This document shows positions 26,663-34,324 of a stretch of 64,000 bases of DNA, one piece after another; positions within the stretch are counted from its first letter, which is position 1, and each line of letters begins with the position of its first letter. The notes beneath the pieces were generated by a model. It was not told the origin of the DNA, ran no database searches, and saw only the letters and a program-made list of their open reading frames with translations. The position numbers were made by a program, and so were the translations under genes. Source of the stretch: Lachnospiraceae bacterium (lineage in GTDB: Bacteria; Bacillota; Clostridia; Lachnospirales; Lachnospiraceae); the NCBI GenBank assembly GCA_009911505.1, contig QXXL01000004.1, forward strand, positions 124,001 to 188,000, read 5' to 3'.

Positions 26663-27616
26663 CTACATTGCCATCAGCGCCAAGAGGCTAAGCAGCGCCG
26701 TTATAATTGAAAATACCGCCACAATCCTCGTCTCCGACCATCCCCCCAGCTCAAAATGATGGTGGATAGGCGCCATCTTAAAAAACCGCTTTCCATGGGT
26801 TGCCTTAAAATAAGAAACCTGTATCATAACGGAAATTACCTCAATCATATAAATAAACCCCACAATCGGGATAAACAGCGGCATCTGCAGCATATAAGCC
26901 GCGGCCGCTACAAATCCGCCAAGTGCAAGCGATCCGGTATCCCCCATAAAAACCTTTGCAGGGTAGACATTAAACAGTAAAAATCCAAGCAAGGCCCCCA
27001 CGACCGCGCAGGTAATCGGCTCAATCCCGCTGCCCGTCCCTACCGCGACCACGCTGAAAAAAGTAGCTACCAGTACAGTCACACTTGAAGCCAGCCCGTC
27101 TAACCCGTCCGTAAAATTAACGCCATTAACCGTACCAATCACTACAACAAACAGCATCGGAACTGCCATTATACCCAAATCCAGGTATTTCCCTCCTGAA
27201 AATGGTATCAGCATCGTAAGGGAAATATTTGTAAACTTTTGCAGATAAAGTGTGAAAATTCCAGTTACGATGATCTGCAGCAGCATTTTCTGCCATGCAA
27301 GCAGCCCGTCAGGACGGCGCAGCACGACTTTTAAATAGTCATCCAAAAAACCAATTACGCCAAACCCCACCGTTAAAAATAAAATCGGGATAATCCTGGG
27401 ATACTCATTCAAAAACAGCAGGCTTGTAACCAAGACCCCTGCTAAGATCATGACCCCGCCCATGGTAGGTGTCCCGGTCTTTTTCAAATGGGATTTTAAC
27501 TCTTCCCGTTCTGTCTGCCCTACTTTTAATTTCCGTAAAAACGGGATAATGACCGGTCCTAATACCGCGCTGATTGCAAACGCAATTAACACTGGCGCTG
27601 CTACATGATAAATCAT
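26663..27616 (-). CDS. mraY: Phospho-MurNAc-pentapeptide translocase MraY
   Basis: MraY (317 aa, about ten helices) makes lipid I from UDP-MurNAc-pentapeptide and undecaprenyl phosphate. Motifs are KKTGTPTMGGVMIL, NFTDGLDGLASSV with catalytic Asp residues, FMGDTGSLALGG and the C-terminal PIHHHFELGG. It starts 5 bp after spoVD. Confidence 0.97.
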   Translation of the reverse strand: MIYHVAAPVLIAFAISAVLGPVIIPFLRKLKVGQTEREELKSHLKKTGTPTMGGVMILAGVLVTSLLFLNEYPRIIPILFLTVGFGVIGFLDDYLKVVLRRPDGLLAWQKMLLQIIVTGIFTLYLQKFTNISLTMLIPFSGGKYLDLGIMAVPMLFVVVIGTVNGVNFTDGLDGLASSVTVLVATFFSVVAVGTGSGIEPITCAVVGALLGFLLFNVYPAKVFMGDTGSLALGGFVAAAAYMLQMPLFIPIVGFIYMIEVISVMIQVSYFKATHGKRFFKMAPIHHHFELGGWSETRIVAVFSIITALLSLLALMAM

Positions 27617-27621
27617 AACTT

Positions 27622-29391
27622 TTACCTCACTTCGTTTTCTTTTGCCGCCTCTTCATCAAAAGGAATATCCAGATATGGAAGTATATCTTCAAAAATTTCT
27701 TTTGCTACGGGTGCCGCAATCGTCCCGCCGTAATAAACCCCCTGGGGGTTGTTGATAATGACAAGCACCATTACCTTCGGATCGGAAGCCGGGGCAAATC
27801 CAAGGAAGGATGAAATATATTTATTGGCGCTCCTTGGCAGGGTCTGGGAGGTCGCCGTCTTCCCGCCGATTTCATAGCCTGCAATTTTGGCATTTTTCCC
27901 GCCGCCCTCTGAAACTACCTGCCCTAAAAGGAAACGTACTTTTTCGGATGTTTCTGTACTTACTATCCCTTCCTGTGCCCCATAAGTAAATTCTTTTACT
28001 GTATTGCCGTCCCCATCCTTTACTGCCACCCCAAAATGCGGTGTAATCCGCCTGCCGCCGTTAATAATGGACGAAACTGTCGTTACAAGCTGAATAGGCG
28101 TAATCTGGAATGACTGGCCAAAAGACATTGTAGCAAGCTCCACCAGGCCAATATTTTCTTTGGAATGCATAATGGTGGCCGCCTCGCCAGGAAGGTCAAT
28201 CCCAGTTTTTTTAAGCAGGCCTAAGCTTTCAAAATAATCATAAAAACGCTTGGGCCCGACACGCAATCCAACGTCAATAAAGACCGGATTACAGGAATTC
28301 ATAATTCCATGGACAAAATCCTCCGCACCGTGCCCAGTCCGCTTATGGCAATGTATCCGCCTGTCTTCTACTGTAATGTACCCCGGACAAAAAAACTGAT
28401 CCGAAAGGCTTACAACACCCTCTTCAAGCGCCGCCGTTGTCGTAATAATTTTAAAGGTAGAACCTGGTTCATAAGTGTCGTTAATGCACTGGTTCCTCCA
28501 CATATTGTTTAGTAAATTCTGTTTTTCCTCTTCCGTTACTGCTTGCTGGGGTTCATAATTTAGTGTAAACGGATCGTTTAGGTTAAATTCCGGCACATTA
28601 ACCATTGCCATTAATTCCCCGTTAGACGGGTTCATAACAATAATGGAAACGCTGTCCGCCTGCTTTTGTGCCAGCGCCTTGCCAGCCGCCTGTTCGGCAT
28701 ACATCTGGATATTGTAGTCTAAGCTGATGTGCAGGTCGTTGCCATCAATAGGATCGAGACGGGATTCCCCGGCATTTTCAATTTCTACGCCCCTGGCATC
28801 CGTTAGGGTCAGGATTTTACCATTTGTCCCCTGCATGTATTCATCGTATTTAACTTCTAATCCCACAATACCCTGGTTGTCGCCCCCTGTAAACCCCAAT
28901 ACCTTAGATGCTAATGTATCGTATGGATAATACCTTTTGTAGTCCTCGTCAACCTTTACGCCGGAAAGCCCGTAGGCACGGATACGCTCCCCTGTTTCCT
29001 TGTCCACATTCGATTTGATCCGCTCAATGGAGCTGACCTTTTCCACCCGCGCGCGGACTTTTTCCTCCGCAATCCCAAGCTCCTTGGTAAGGGCTGCAAT
29101 TACAGCTTCCGGATCGCTTATCTGGTTGTGGATTACGGATATCGTACATACCGTTTTGTTGGCCGCAAGCACAACTCCTGTTGCGTCTATAATTTTACCC
29201 CTTGCCGCTTTGATATCCCGTTCCCGTTCGTGCAAATCTTCTGCCTTCTGCCCATAATATTCAGAGCAGAATACCATCAGGTAAACCAGGCGTCCCATTA
29301 AAAATGTCATCATAAACAGTACGCATACAAAAATGACCATTGCCTTCTGGCGGTTAAATGTTTTATAACGAAACATAAAGCAAAGCCTCAT
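27622..29391 (-). CDS. spoVD: Class B PBP, SpoVD-like transpeptidase
   Basis: A bitopic class B penicillin-binding protein (589 aa). One N-terminal helix is followed by the dimerisation domain (ERERDIKAARGKIIDATGVVLA) and the transpeptidase domain, with STFK as SxxK, SCN as SxN, and KTA (K511-T-A) in place of KTG. The segment GGKTATSQTLPRSANKYISSFLGFAP is close to SpoVD proteins. The start at ATG 29391 has AAAGGTGC upstream, but this start is inside a 12 bp hairpin; a second ATG at 29376 lies just outside it. The gene follows ftsI, giving the tandem seen in spore formers. No PASTA domain is present. Confidence 0.88.
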   Translation of the reverse strand: MRLCFMFRYKTFNRQKAMVIFVCVLFMMTFLMGRLVYLMVFCSEYYGQKAEDLHERERDIKAARGKIIDATGVVLAANKTVCTISVIHNQISDPEAVIAALTKELGIAEEKVRARVEKVSSIERIKSNVDKETGERIRAYGLSGVKVDEDYKRYYPYDTLASKVLGFTGGDNQGIVGLEVKYDEYMQGTNGKILTLTDARGVEIENAGESRLDPIDGNDLHISLDYNIQMYAEQAAGKALAQKQADSVSIIVMNPSNGELMAMVNVPEFNLNDPFTLNYEPQQAVTEEEKQNLLNNMWRNQCINDTYEPGSTFKIITTTAALEEGVVSLSDQFFCPGYITVEDRRIHCHKRTGHGAEDFVHGIMNSCNPVFIDVGLRVGPKRFYDYFESLGLLKKTGIDLPGEAATIMHSKENIGLVELATMSFGQSFQITPIQLVTTVSSIINGGRRITPHFGVAVKDGDGNTVKEFTYGAQEGIVSTETSEKVRFLLGQVVSEGGGKNAKIAGYEIGGKTATSQTLPRSANKYISSFLGFAPASDPKVMVLVIINNPQGVYYGGTIAAPVAKEIFEDILPYLDIPFDEEAAKENEVR

Positions 29392-29431
29392 AAAAGCACC
29401 TTTATCTCATTCTATTACGGCTTTTATGAGG
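29386..29431 (-). promoter_or_regulatory. Hairpin enclosing the spoVD start
   Basis: On the minus strand CCTCATAAAAGC (29431-29420) is perfectly complementary to GCTTTTATGAGG (29397-29386). The second arm contains the spoVD ATG, and the 22-nt loop contains the AAAGGTG ribosome site. No U-run follows, so it is not a terminator; it should mask the start in long transcripts. Confidence 0.65.
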
Positions 29432-29496
29432 TTATGATTCTTCTGTGCAAGTAACATCAGGTACAAAAGAAGGGGAAACGGACAGGATTTTCTAAA

Positions 29497-31575
29497 TTAT
29501 TCCTCAAAAATATCTCCATACCCATCCTCTGGTACACTGCCAGGCGATCCGCCATCGCCTTCTGGCCCACTCCCTCCGGATGCGCCTTCGCCTGCCCCCT
29601 GGTCCCCTTCGGGCGTATCCCCTCCGGATTCATCACCTTCCTTTGGCGTTTGTGTCAGCTCTTCATCCGGATAGATGTTCAAATAAGGAAGAATTTCTGT
29701 TAAGATCTCTTTTGCAACATCCTGCGCATAACTGCTGTGCGCCTGTTCTTCTTCATTCGGCTCATCAATAACCACATACAAAACAAGCTCCGGATCTTCC
29801 TGTGGCACATACCCGATAAAAGACACCAGATATTTTTTTGCCGCCCTTGGCAGCTTTTGCGCCGTCCCGGTCTTACCGCCCATAGAATAACCGTCTACTT
29901 TTGCCCCATTGCCTGTCCCCTCAGATACTGTAGCAAATAAATAGGATTTTATTTTCTCTGATGTCTCTTCAGATACCGTTTCCTTTAAAACTACCGGCTC
30001 AACCGATTCAATGACATTTCCTTCTTCATCCAAAATCTGCTTTACCACATGGGGCTGATAATACTTCCCACCATTGATCAGAGAAGAAAAAGCAGACGCT
30101 AACTGAATCATCGTACAGGTAAAGTTCTGCCCAAAAGAGTTTGTCGCAATATCAAGCACCTTCTGCGATTTATTTAACTGCCCAACTGACTCCCCGGGAA
30201 GGTCAATACCTGTCTTTTTCCCAAAATTAAACAAATCCTGGTAGGATATAAAATGATCCTTGCCGATACTGTATGACATCTGCATTAACGCGTCATTACA
30301 AGAATCCATTAGCGACTGTTTTACTGTCTCTGTCCCATGCCCAGAACGGTTAGAACAGTGTATTTTCGATCCACTGATTGTTTCAAGCCCGTCGCACACA
30401 TATGATTCCTCACCTGTTATAATTCCCGTTTCCAGCCCACACGCTATCGTTACGGGCTTAAAGGTAGAACCTGGTTCAAAGTCATATGTCACACAGAAAT
30501 TTTCCCACAGCTTGTTTAAAAGCTCATGTTCATCCTTTTGCGCCTTCTCCTCATCCGTAAAGTATAAAGAAGTATCCCTTGGGTTATTTAAATCAAATGT
30601 CGGATAATTCGCCATGCCATAAACCTCTCCGTTTTGGGGGTTCATAGCAAGGGCAGCAATATGCAGGCAGCCGTCCCCCTGCACGAAATTGTTGGTATGC
30701 TCTTCACTGTATTTAGCAATTTTTTCTTCTAAGACAGCTTGGATATGCTCGTGTATGGTCGTCGCGACCGTATAACCATTGCGTGCTTTTTTCGTCGTCT
30801 TAGCAAAGTTGTTGTCGTCATTTAAGTACCCATATTCCCTGCCGTCGATCCCGTTTAACGTACTGTCATAATAATTTTCAAGGCCTGTCGTACCTACATT
30901 GCCGGAAGACACAAACCCAATCAGGGATGCTGCCCGGGAATTGTACGGATATTTCCGGAGGAATTCCTTTTCAAACCATACTGCTTTTTCGTTAATATAC
31001 CCTTCTTTCCCAGTACTTTTTCCCTCGCCCTCTTCTTCCTTGCCTGCCTCCTCTTTCTTTTTTTTCTTCTTTGCCGCAGCTTCTTTTTCCGCCTGCTCCT
31101 GCATCTTCCGGTATGCTAAAACCTGTTCATACGGACACTGCTTGGCAAGGACAATATACTGGCTGACTTTTTCTTTTTTTTCGCTTTTTTCGGCCTGCTC
31201 CGTTATGATCTCGCGGACTTTCTTTTCCTTAATCTGCGGGAAACATTCCACCATAGCGGCTACAGTCGGATCAATATCCTCCTTAGACTCAAGCAAAATA
31301 CTGCAGTCTAATACCACATTATAAACGTCTACGCTGGTTGCAAGGACAATCCCTTTGGCATCTACAATATCCCCGCGCCGGAATGGGATAGTTTTGCTGT
31401 CATAAAGCTGTTGCGCCAATACAATCTTCTCATACTTTTCCCCGCTGGTTTCTTCAATATACATCAGCCTTACCATAAGGCCTATTAAGCACCCTAGTAT
31501 AACAAGGAACATAACAACCAGCTTCTTTTGCATTCTTTTTAAAAATTTTTGGGTGTATAATCCTGATTTCTGCAA
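29497..31575 (-). CDS. ftsI: Class B PBP FtsI-like, division transpeptidase
   Basis: A 692-residue septal transpeptidase with one N-terminal helix, dimerisation domain (PFRRGDIVDAKGIVLATSVDVYN), and catalytic motifs STFK, SCN (DSCNDAL) and KTG (GGKTGTAQKLPRAAKKY). Two features are unusual: a Lys/Glu block (about residues 165-195, KKKKKKEEAGKEEEGEGK) inserted in the N-terminal domain, and a Gly/acidic tail of about 55 residues. The start is TTG 31575 with AGAGGG at 6 bases; the next ATG (31533) has only a poor site. It follows ftsL by 11 bp. Confidence 0.92.
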   Translation of the reverse strand: MQKSGLYTQKFLKRMQKKLVVMFLVILGCLIGLMVRLMYIEETSGEKYEKIVLAQQLYDSKTIPFRRGDIVDAKGIVLATSVDVYNVVLDCSILLESKEDIDPTVAAMVECFPQIKEKKVREIITEQAEKSEKKEKVSQYIVLAKQCPYEQVLAYRKMQEQAEKEAAAKKKKKKEEAGKEEEGEGKSTGKEGYINEKAVWFEKEFLRKYPYNSRAASLIGFVSSGNVGTTGLENYYDSTLNGIDGREYGYLNDDNNFAKTTKKARNGYTVATTIHEHIQAVLEEKIAKYSEEHTNNFVQGDGCLHIAALAMNPQNGEVYGMANYPTFDLNNPRDTSLYFTDEEKAQKDEHELLNKLWENFCVTYDFEPGSTFKPVTIACGLETGIITGEESYVCDGLETISGSKIHCSNRSGHGTETVKQSLMDSCNDALMQMSYSIGKDHFISYQDLFNFGKKTGIDLPGESVGQLNKSQKVLDIATNSFGQNFTCTMIQLASAFSSLINGGKYYQPHVVKQILDEEGNVIESVEPVVLKETVSEETSEKIKSYLFATVSEGTGNGAKVDGYSMGGKTGTAQKLPRAAKKYLVSFIGYVPQEDPELVLYVVIDEPNEEEQAHSSYAQDVAKEILTEILPYLNIYPDEELTQTPKEGDESGGDTPEGDQGAGEGASGGSGPEGDGGSPGSVPEDGYGDIFEE

Positions 31576-31586
31576 TGCTATCCCTC

Positions 31587-32096
31587 TTAATTCTGCGGTA
31601 TATCAAAATACTGATCCATGTAATCATCTTCATCTATGCTGTAAAAGAGGATCTGGTTTTGCGCCGCATATTTCATGCCGTATTCCAATGCTTTTTTCTT
31701 AATCACGTCCAAATCTGTTGTCAGTTCAATCCGTTTGACAGCAGCATCATTTTCCGCACGCAGGCTTTCAATCCCACTTTCCAATGCGGAAATCCGCTTT
31801 GTGCGCGCCGTAATGCTGGACTGGAGCTTTATGTAAGTAATGCATACAACACAAGTTACGGTTAACGCCATTGTGCAAAACAGGACATATCCAAAATTCA
31901 CACGCATCGTGCGCTCCTGGTTGCGCCTTGCAACCCGGCGGTGGTGCCGCTTGCGCTGCTCTTTTTCCTGCTCGAGCTGGCGCCTTCTGCGTTCCTCCGG
32001 TTCTCCTTCCAGGCGGCGCACGGTATTGCCGTCTACATAATAGTTCGTTTTAATCTCTCTTCTTTTGGCATCATTATGAGCTGTATTTCTTCCCAT
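31587..32096 (-). CDS. ftsL: FtsL-like division protein
   Basis: A 169-residue bitopic protein in the ftsL position between rsmH and ftsI. A long, highly basic cytoplasmic N-terminus (about residues 1-65, rich in Arg/Glu) precedes one helix (VLFCTMALTVTCVVCITYI) and a coiled-coil segment (RISALESGIESLRAENDAAVKRIE). The sequence is divergent, as usual for FtsL; the call rests on position and topology. Confidence 0.8.
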   Translation of the reverse strand: MGRNTAHNDAKRREIKTNYYVDGNTVRRLEGEPEERRRRQLEQEKEQRKRHHRRVARRNQERTMRVNFGYVLFCTMALTVTCVVCITYIKLQSSITARTKRISALESGIESLRAENDAAVKRIELTTDLDVIKKKALEYGMKYAAQNQILFYSIDEDDYMDQYFDIPQN

Positions 32097-32131
32097 CTAC
32101 TGTCCCATCTCACTTTCTGGCTTCCCTAGCT

Positions 32132-33070
32132 TTATATTTTCTCAAATACCCTAAGCTTTGCGCTTTGGGCCCTTTTGTTTTCTTCACACTCCTTTTCTTG
32201 TGGGATAATAGGTTTGTGCGTTATGCATTTTCCCACTGGTACTTTGCCGCATACACATACCGGAAAATCTTTCGGGCATGTACACGGGCTTTCGTTTTTC
32301 CTAAATTTTAGTTTTACAATCCGGTCTTCCAGCGAATGGAAGGTAATAATACACAACCTGCCTTTCGGATTTAACAGCTCTATCATCTGGCCGATAGACT
32401 GCTCTAATACTTCTAGCTCCCGGTTTAATTCGATACGGATTGCCTGGTATGTGCGCTTTGCCGGATGGCCTCCGGTCATTTGTACCTTCTTTGGAATTGC
32501 CCCCCGGATAATGCCTGTCAGTTCGCCTGACGTGCGGATTGGCTTCACCTTGCGCGCAGCCACAATATGTTTTGCAATATTCTTGGCAAACCTGTCTTCA
32601 CCATAATCGCGGATCACACGGAACAGTTCCTGTTCGCTGTAGCTATTTACTATATCTTCTGCGGTAAGCCCCCCACGCTTGTCCATACGCATATCAAGCG
32701 GCGCGTCCGCATTATTATAAGTAAACCCCCGCTCCGGCGTATCAAGCTGGAAAGAAGAAACGCCCAAATCCAGCAAAATCCCGTCCACGCCACAGACCCC
32801 GGCATCCTTTAAGACCTCCTGCATCCGGCAATAATTGCTGTGTATGACCGCTACACGATCCTGGTATGGCGATAGGCGCCCCCTTGCCGCACAAATAGCG
32901 TCTTCGTCCTGGTCAATGCCAAAAAGCCTCCCCCCTGCCGTTAACCGCTTTGCAATCTCAAACGAATGGCCGCCGCCGCCAAGTGTCCCGTCCACATAAA
33001 TCCCGGCTGGCTGAATGTTTAAATATTTGATTACTTCCTCTAACAATACCGGTTTGTGGTGAAACCCCAT
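32132..33070 (-). CDS. rsmH: 16S rRNA m4C1402 methyltransferase RsmH
   Basis: RsmH (312 aa) N4-methylates C1402 of 16S r[31 protein letters not shown] (SAM binding) and [13 protein letters not shown] are diagnostic, and the C-terminal half has the usual [10 protein letters not shown] motif. It follows mraZ by 11 bp. Confidence 0.97.
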   Translation of the reverse strand: MGFHHKPVLLEEVIKYLNIQPAGIYVDGTLGGGGHSFEIAKRLTAGGRLFGIDQDEDAICAARGRLSPYQDRVAVIHSNYCRMQEVLKDAGVCGVDGILLDLGVSSFQLDTPERGFTYNNADAPLDMRMDKRGGLTAEDIVNSYSEQELFRVIRDYGEDRFAKNIAKHIVAARKVKPIRTSGELTGIIRGAIPKKVQMTGGHPAKRTYQAIRIELNRELEVLEQSIGQMIELLNPKGRLCIITFHSLEDRIVKLKFRKNESPCTCPKDFPVCVCGKVPVGKCITHKPIIPQEKECEENKRAQSAKLRVFEKI

Positions 33071-33081
33071 ACCATGCCTCC

Positions 33082-33513
33082 TTAAATGCTAAGGCCCAGC
33101 TCTGCCATGTGCTCTGCAACTTCATCCATATCATCATATGTATTTGCATCCTGCCATCTGCCCTGGTCCCATATCTCAATCCTGCCAAGGACACCTGCAA
33201 GCACAACATCTTTTTGTAACCCTGCATAATCCCGCAATGTCTGCGGGAGTAAAACCCTCCCCTGCCTGTCCAATTCACAGCTTGCAGCGCCGGCAAAAAA
33301 GAATCGGGAAAATTTTCTTGCATCTTTAGTGGTTAGTGGGATACTTCTAAACTTCTCTTCTATCGTTGCCCATTCTTCATTTGGATATACAAAAAGGCAT
33401 CCATCCAACCCTTTGGTCACGACAAATCCATTTCCTAAAAGTTCGCGGAACTTAGACGGGACAATCAACCTGCCCTTTGCATCAATTGTATGGTTGTATT
33501 CTCCCATAAACAT
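33082..33513 (-). CDS. mraZ: Transcriptional regulator MraZ
   Basis: MraZ is a ring-forming AbrB-fold repressor of the dcw cluster. The family start [23 protein letters not shown] is seen, and the second repeat contains [20 protein letters not shown] 33513 is preferred to the GTG at 33522, which lies in the ribosome site (AGAAGGTG). Three TGGG-type repeats in the leader are the expected binding site for MraZ itself. Confidence 0.95.
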   Translation of the reverse strand: MFMGEYNHTIDAKGRLIVPSKFRELLGNGFVVTKGLDGCLFVYPNEEWATIEEKFRSIPLTTKDARKFSRFFFAGAASCELDRQGRVLLPQTLRDYAGLQKDVVLAGVLGRIEIWDQGRWQDANTYDDMDEVAEHMAELGLSI

Positions 33514-33534
33514 AACGGACACCTTCTACTCCAT

Positions 33535-33602
33535 CTTGTACCACTTTGCCCCACTTTCCCCCACATAGGCACTATTTTAGCCCAACTACAATGAAAAAGC
33601 AA
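33535..33602 (-). promoter_or_regulatory. dcw promoter with MraZ boxes
   Basis: Minus-strand TTGCTT (33597-33602), 17 bp, TAAAAT (33574-33579). Just downstream are three 10 bp units, GTGGGGGAAA, GTGGGGCAAA and GTGGTACAAG (33564-33535), matching known MraZ boxes (repeated TGGGN spaced 10 bp). Confidence 0.8.
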
Positions 33603-33744
33603 TACAAAGTTCAAAATAAAAAGCAGGAATACTCACCTTTTTCACGTTATTTAAAGGGTTTATTGTAGTTTTACCAACTGTATTTGTTCCTATTAAAAAT
33701 ATATCAAACACAGAATCAGCAACACCATATTTTATCAATTATAA

Positions 33745-33821
33745 TGCAATATTCAAGGTAAACAGGCATATCCGCCACAAAATTTGAATATTGCATACAA
33801 ACCATTCAAATAGCATATACT
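33745..33821 (+). promoter_or_regulatory. Inverted repeat and promoter before the DUF6512-like gene
   Basis: TGCAATATTCAA (33745-33756) and TTGAATATTGCA (33784-33795) are perfect inverted copies. The right arm overlaps a possible -35, TTGCAT (33791-33796); a possible -10 is CATATA/TATACT around 33814-33821. Operator function is inferred. The remaining gap (33603-33744) is AT-rich with nothing else recognised. Confidence 0.4.
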
Positions 33822-33839
33822 TTGAGCGGGGTGATATTT

Positions 33840-34324
33840 ATGAACCAGAAAAAACAACTAAAATGCTATATCTGGGCAGGAATTATCTTTGTTTTAATTA
33901 CAGGGACACTTTCACATTTTCTATATGAATGGACAAATAAAAATGTTATCGCAGGGCTTTTTACCCCAGTCAATGAATCCATCTGGGAGCATATGAAGCT
34001 TGTGTTCTTCCCTATGCTGATATACTCATCCCTGCTTATCTCAAAACTAAAAAACACATATCCCTGTATTATTTCCGCACTTTGCTTTGGAATATTGCCG
34101 GGACAGTATGTATCCCAGCATTTTTTTATTCCTATACATTTATCACGGGTAAAAGCATTCTTATAATAGATCTCGCAATATTTCTTTTCAGTACCATAAT
34201 CGCTTTTTTTCTTTCGTATCAATTGACCCTTTCCTGTAAACTGCAGGCATATACATCTTTTTTATGTATACTGGTTCTTATTCTTTTCGTTTGTTTTATG
34301 CTATTTACCTACCGTCCTAACTAA
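33840..34324 (+). pseudogene. DUF6512-like membrane protein, frameshifted
   Basis: ATG 33840 (ribosome site GGGGTGAT) opens a frame with a first helix and the segment GTLSHFLYEWTNKNVIAGLF followed by TPVNESIWEHMKLVFFPML. This is typical of a family of about 170-residue membrane proteins that I believe is DUF6512. At about 34098 the frame loses the family sequence. In the -1 frame the expected helices appear (TVCIPAFFYSYTFITGKSILIIDLAIFLFS ... ending RPN). One extra G in CCGGGACAG would restore ILPGTVCIP and a protein of about 161 residues ending at 34324. The stop overlaps the convergent comEC stop. It is a recent pseudogene or a one-base sequencing deletion. Confidence 0.75.
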
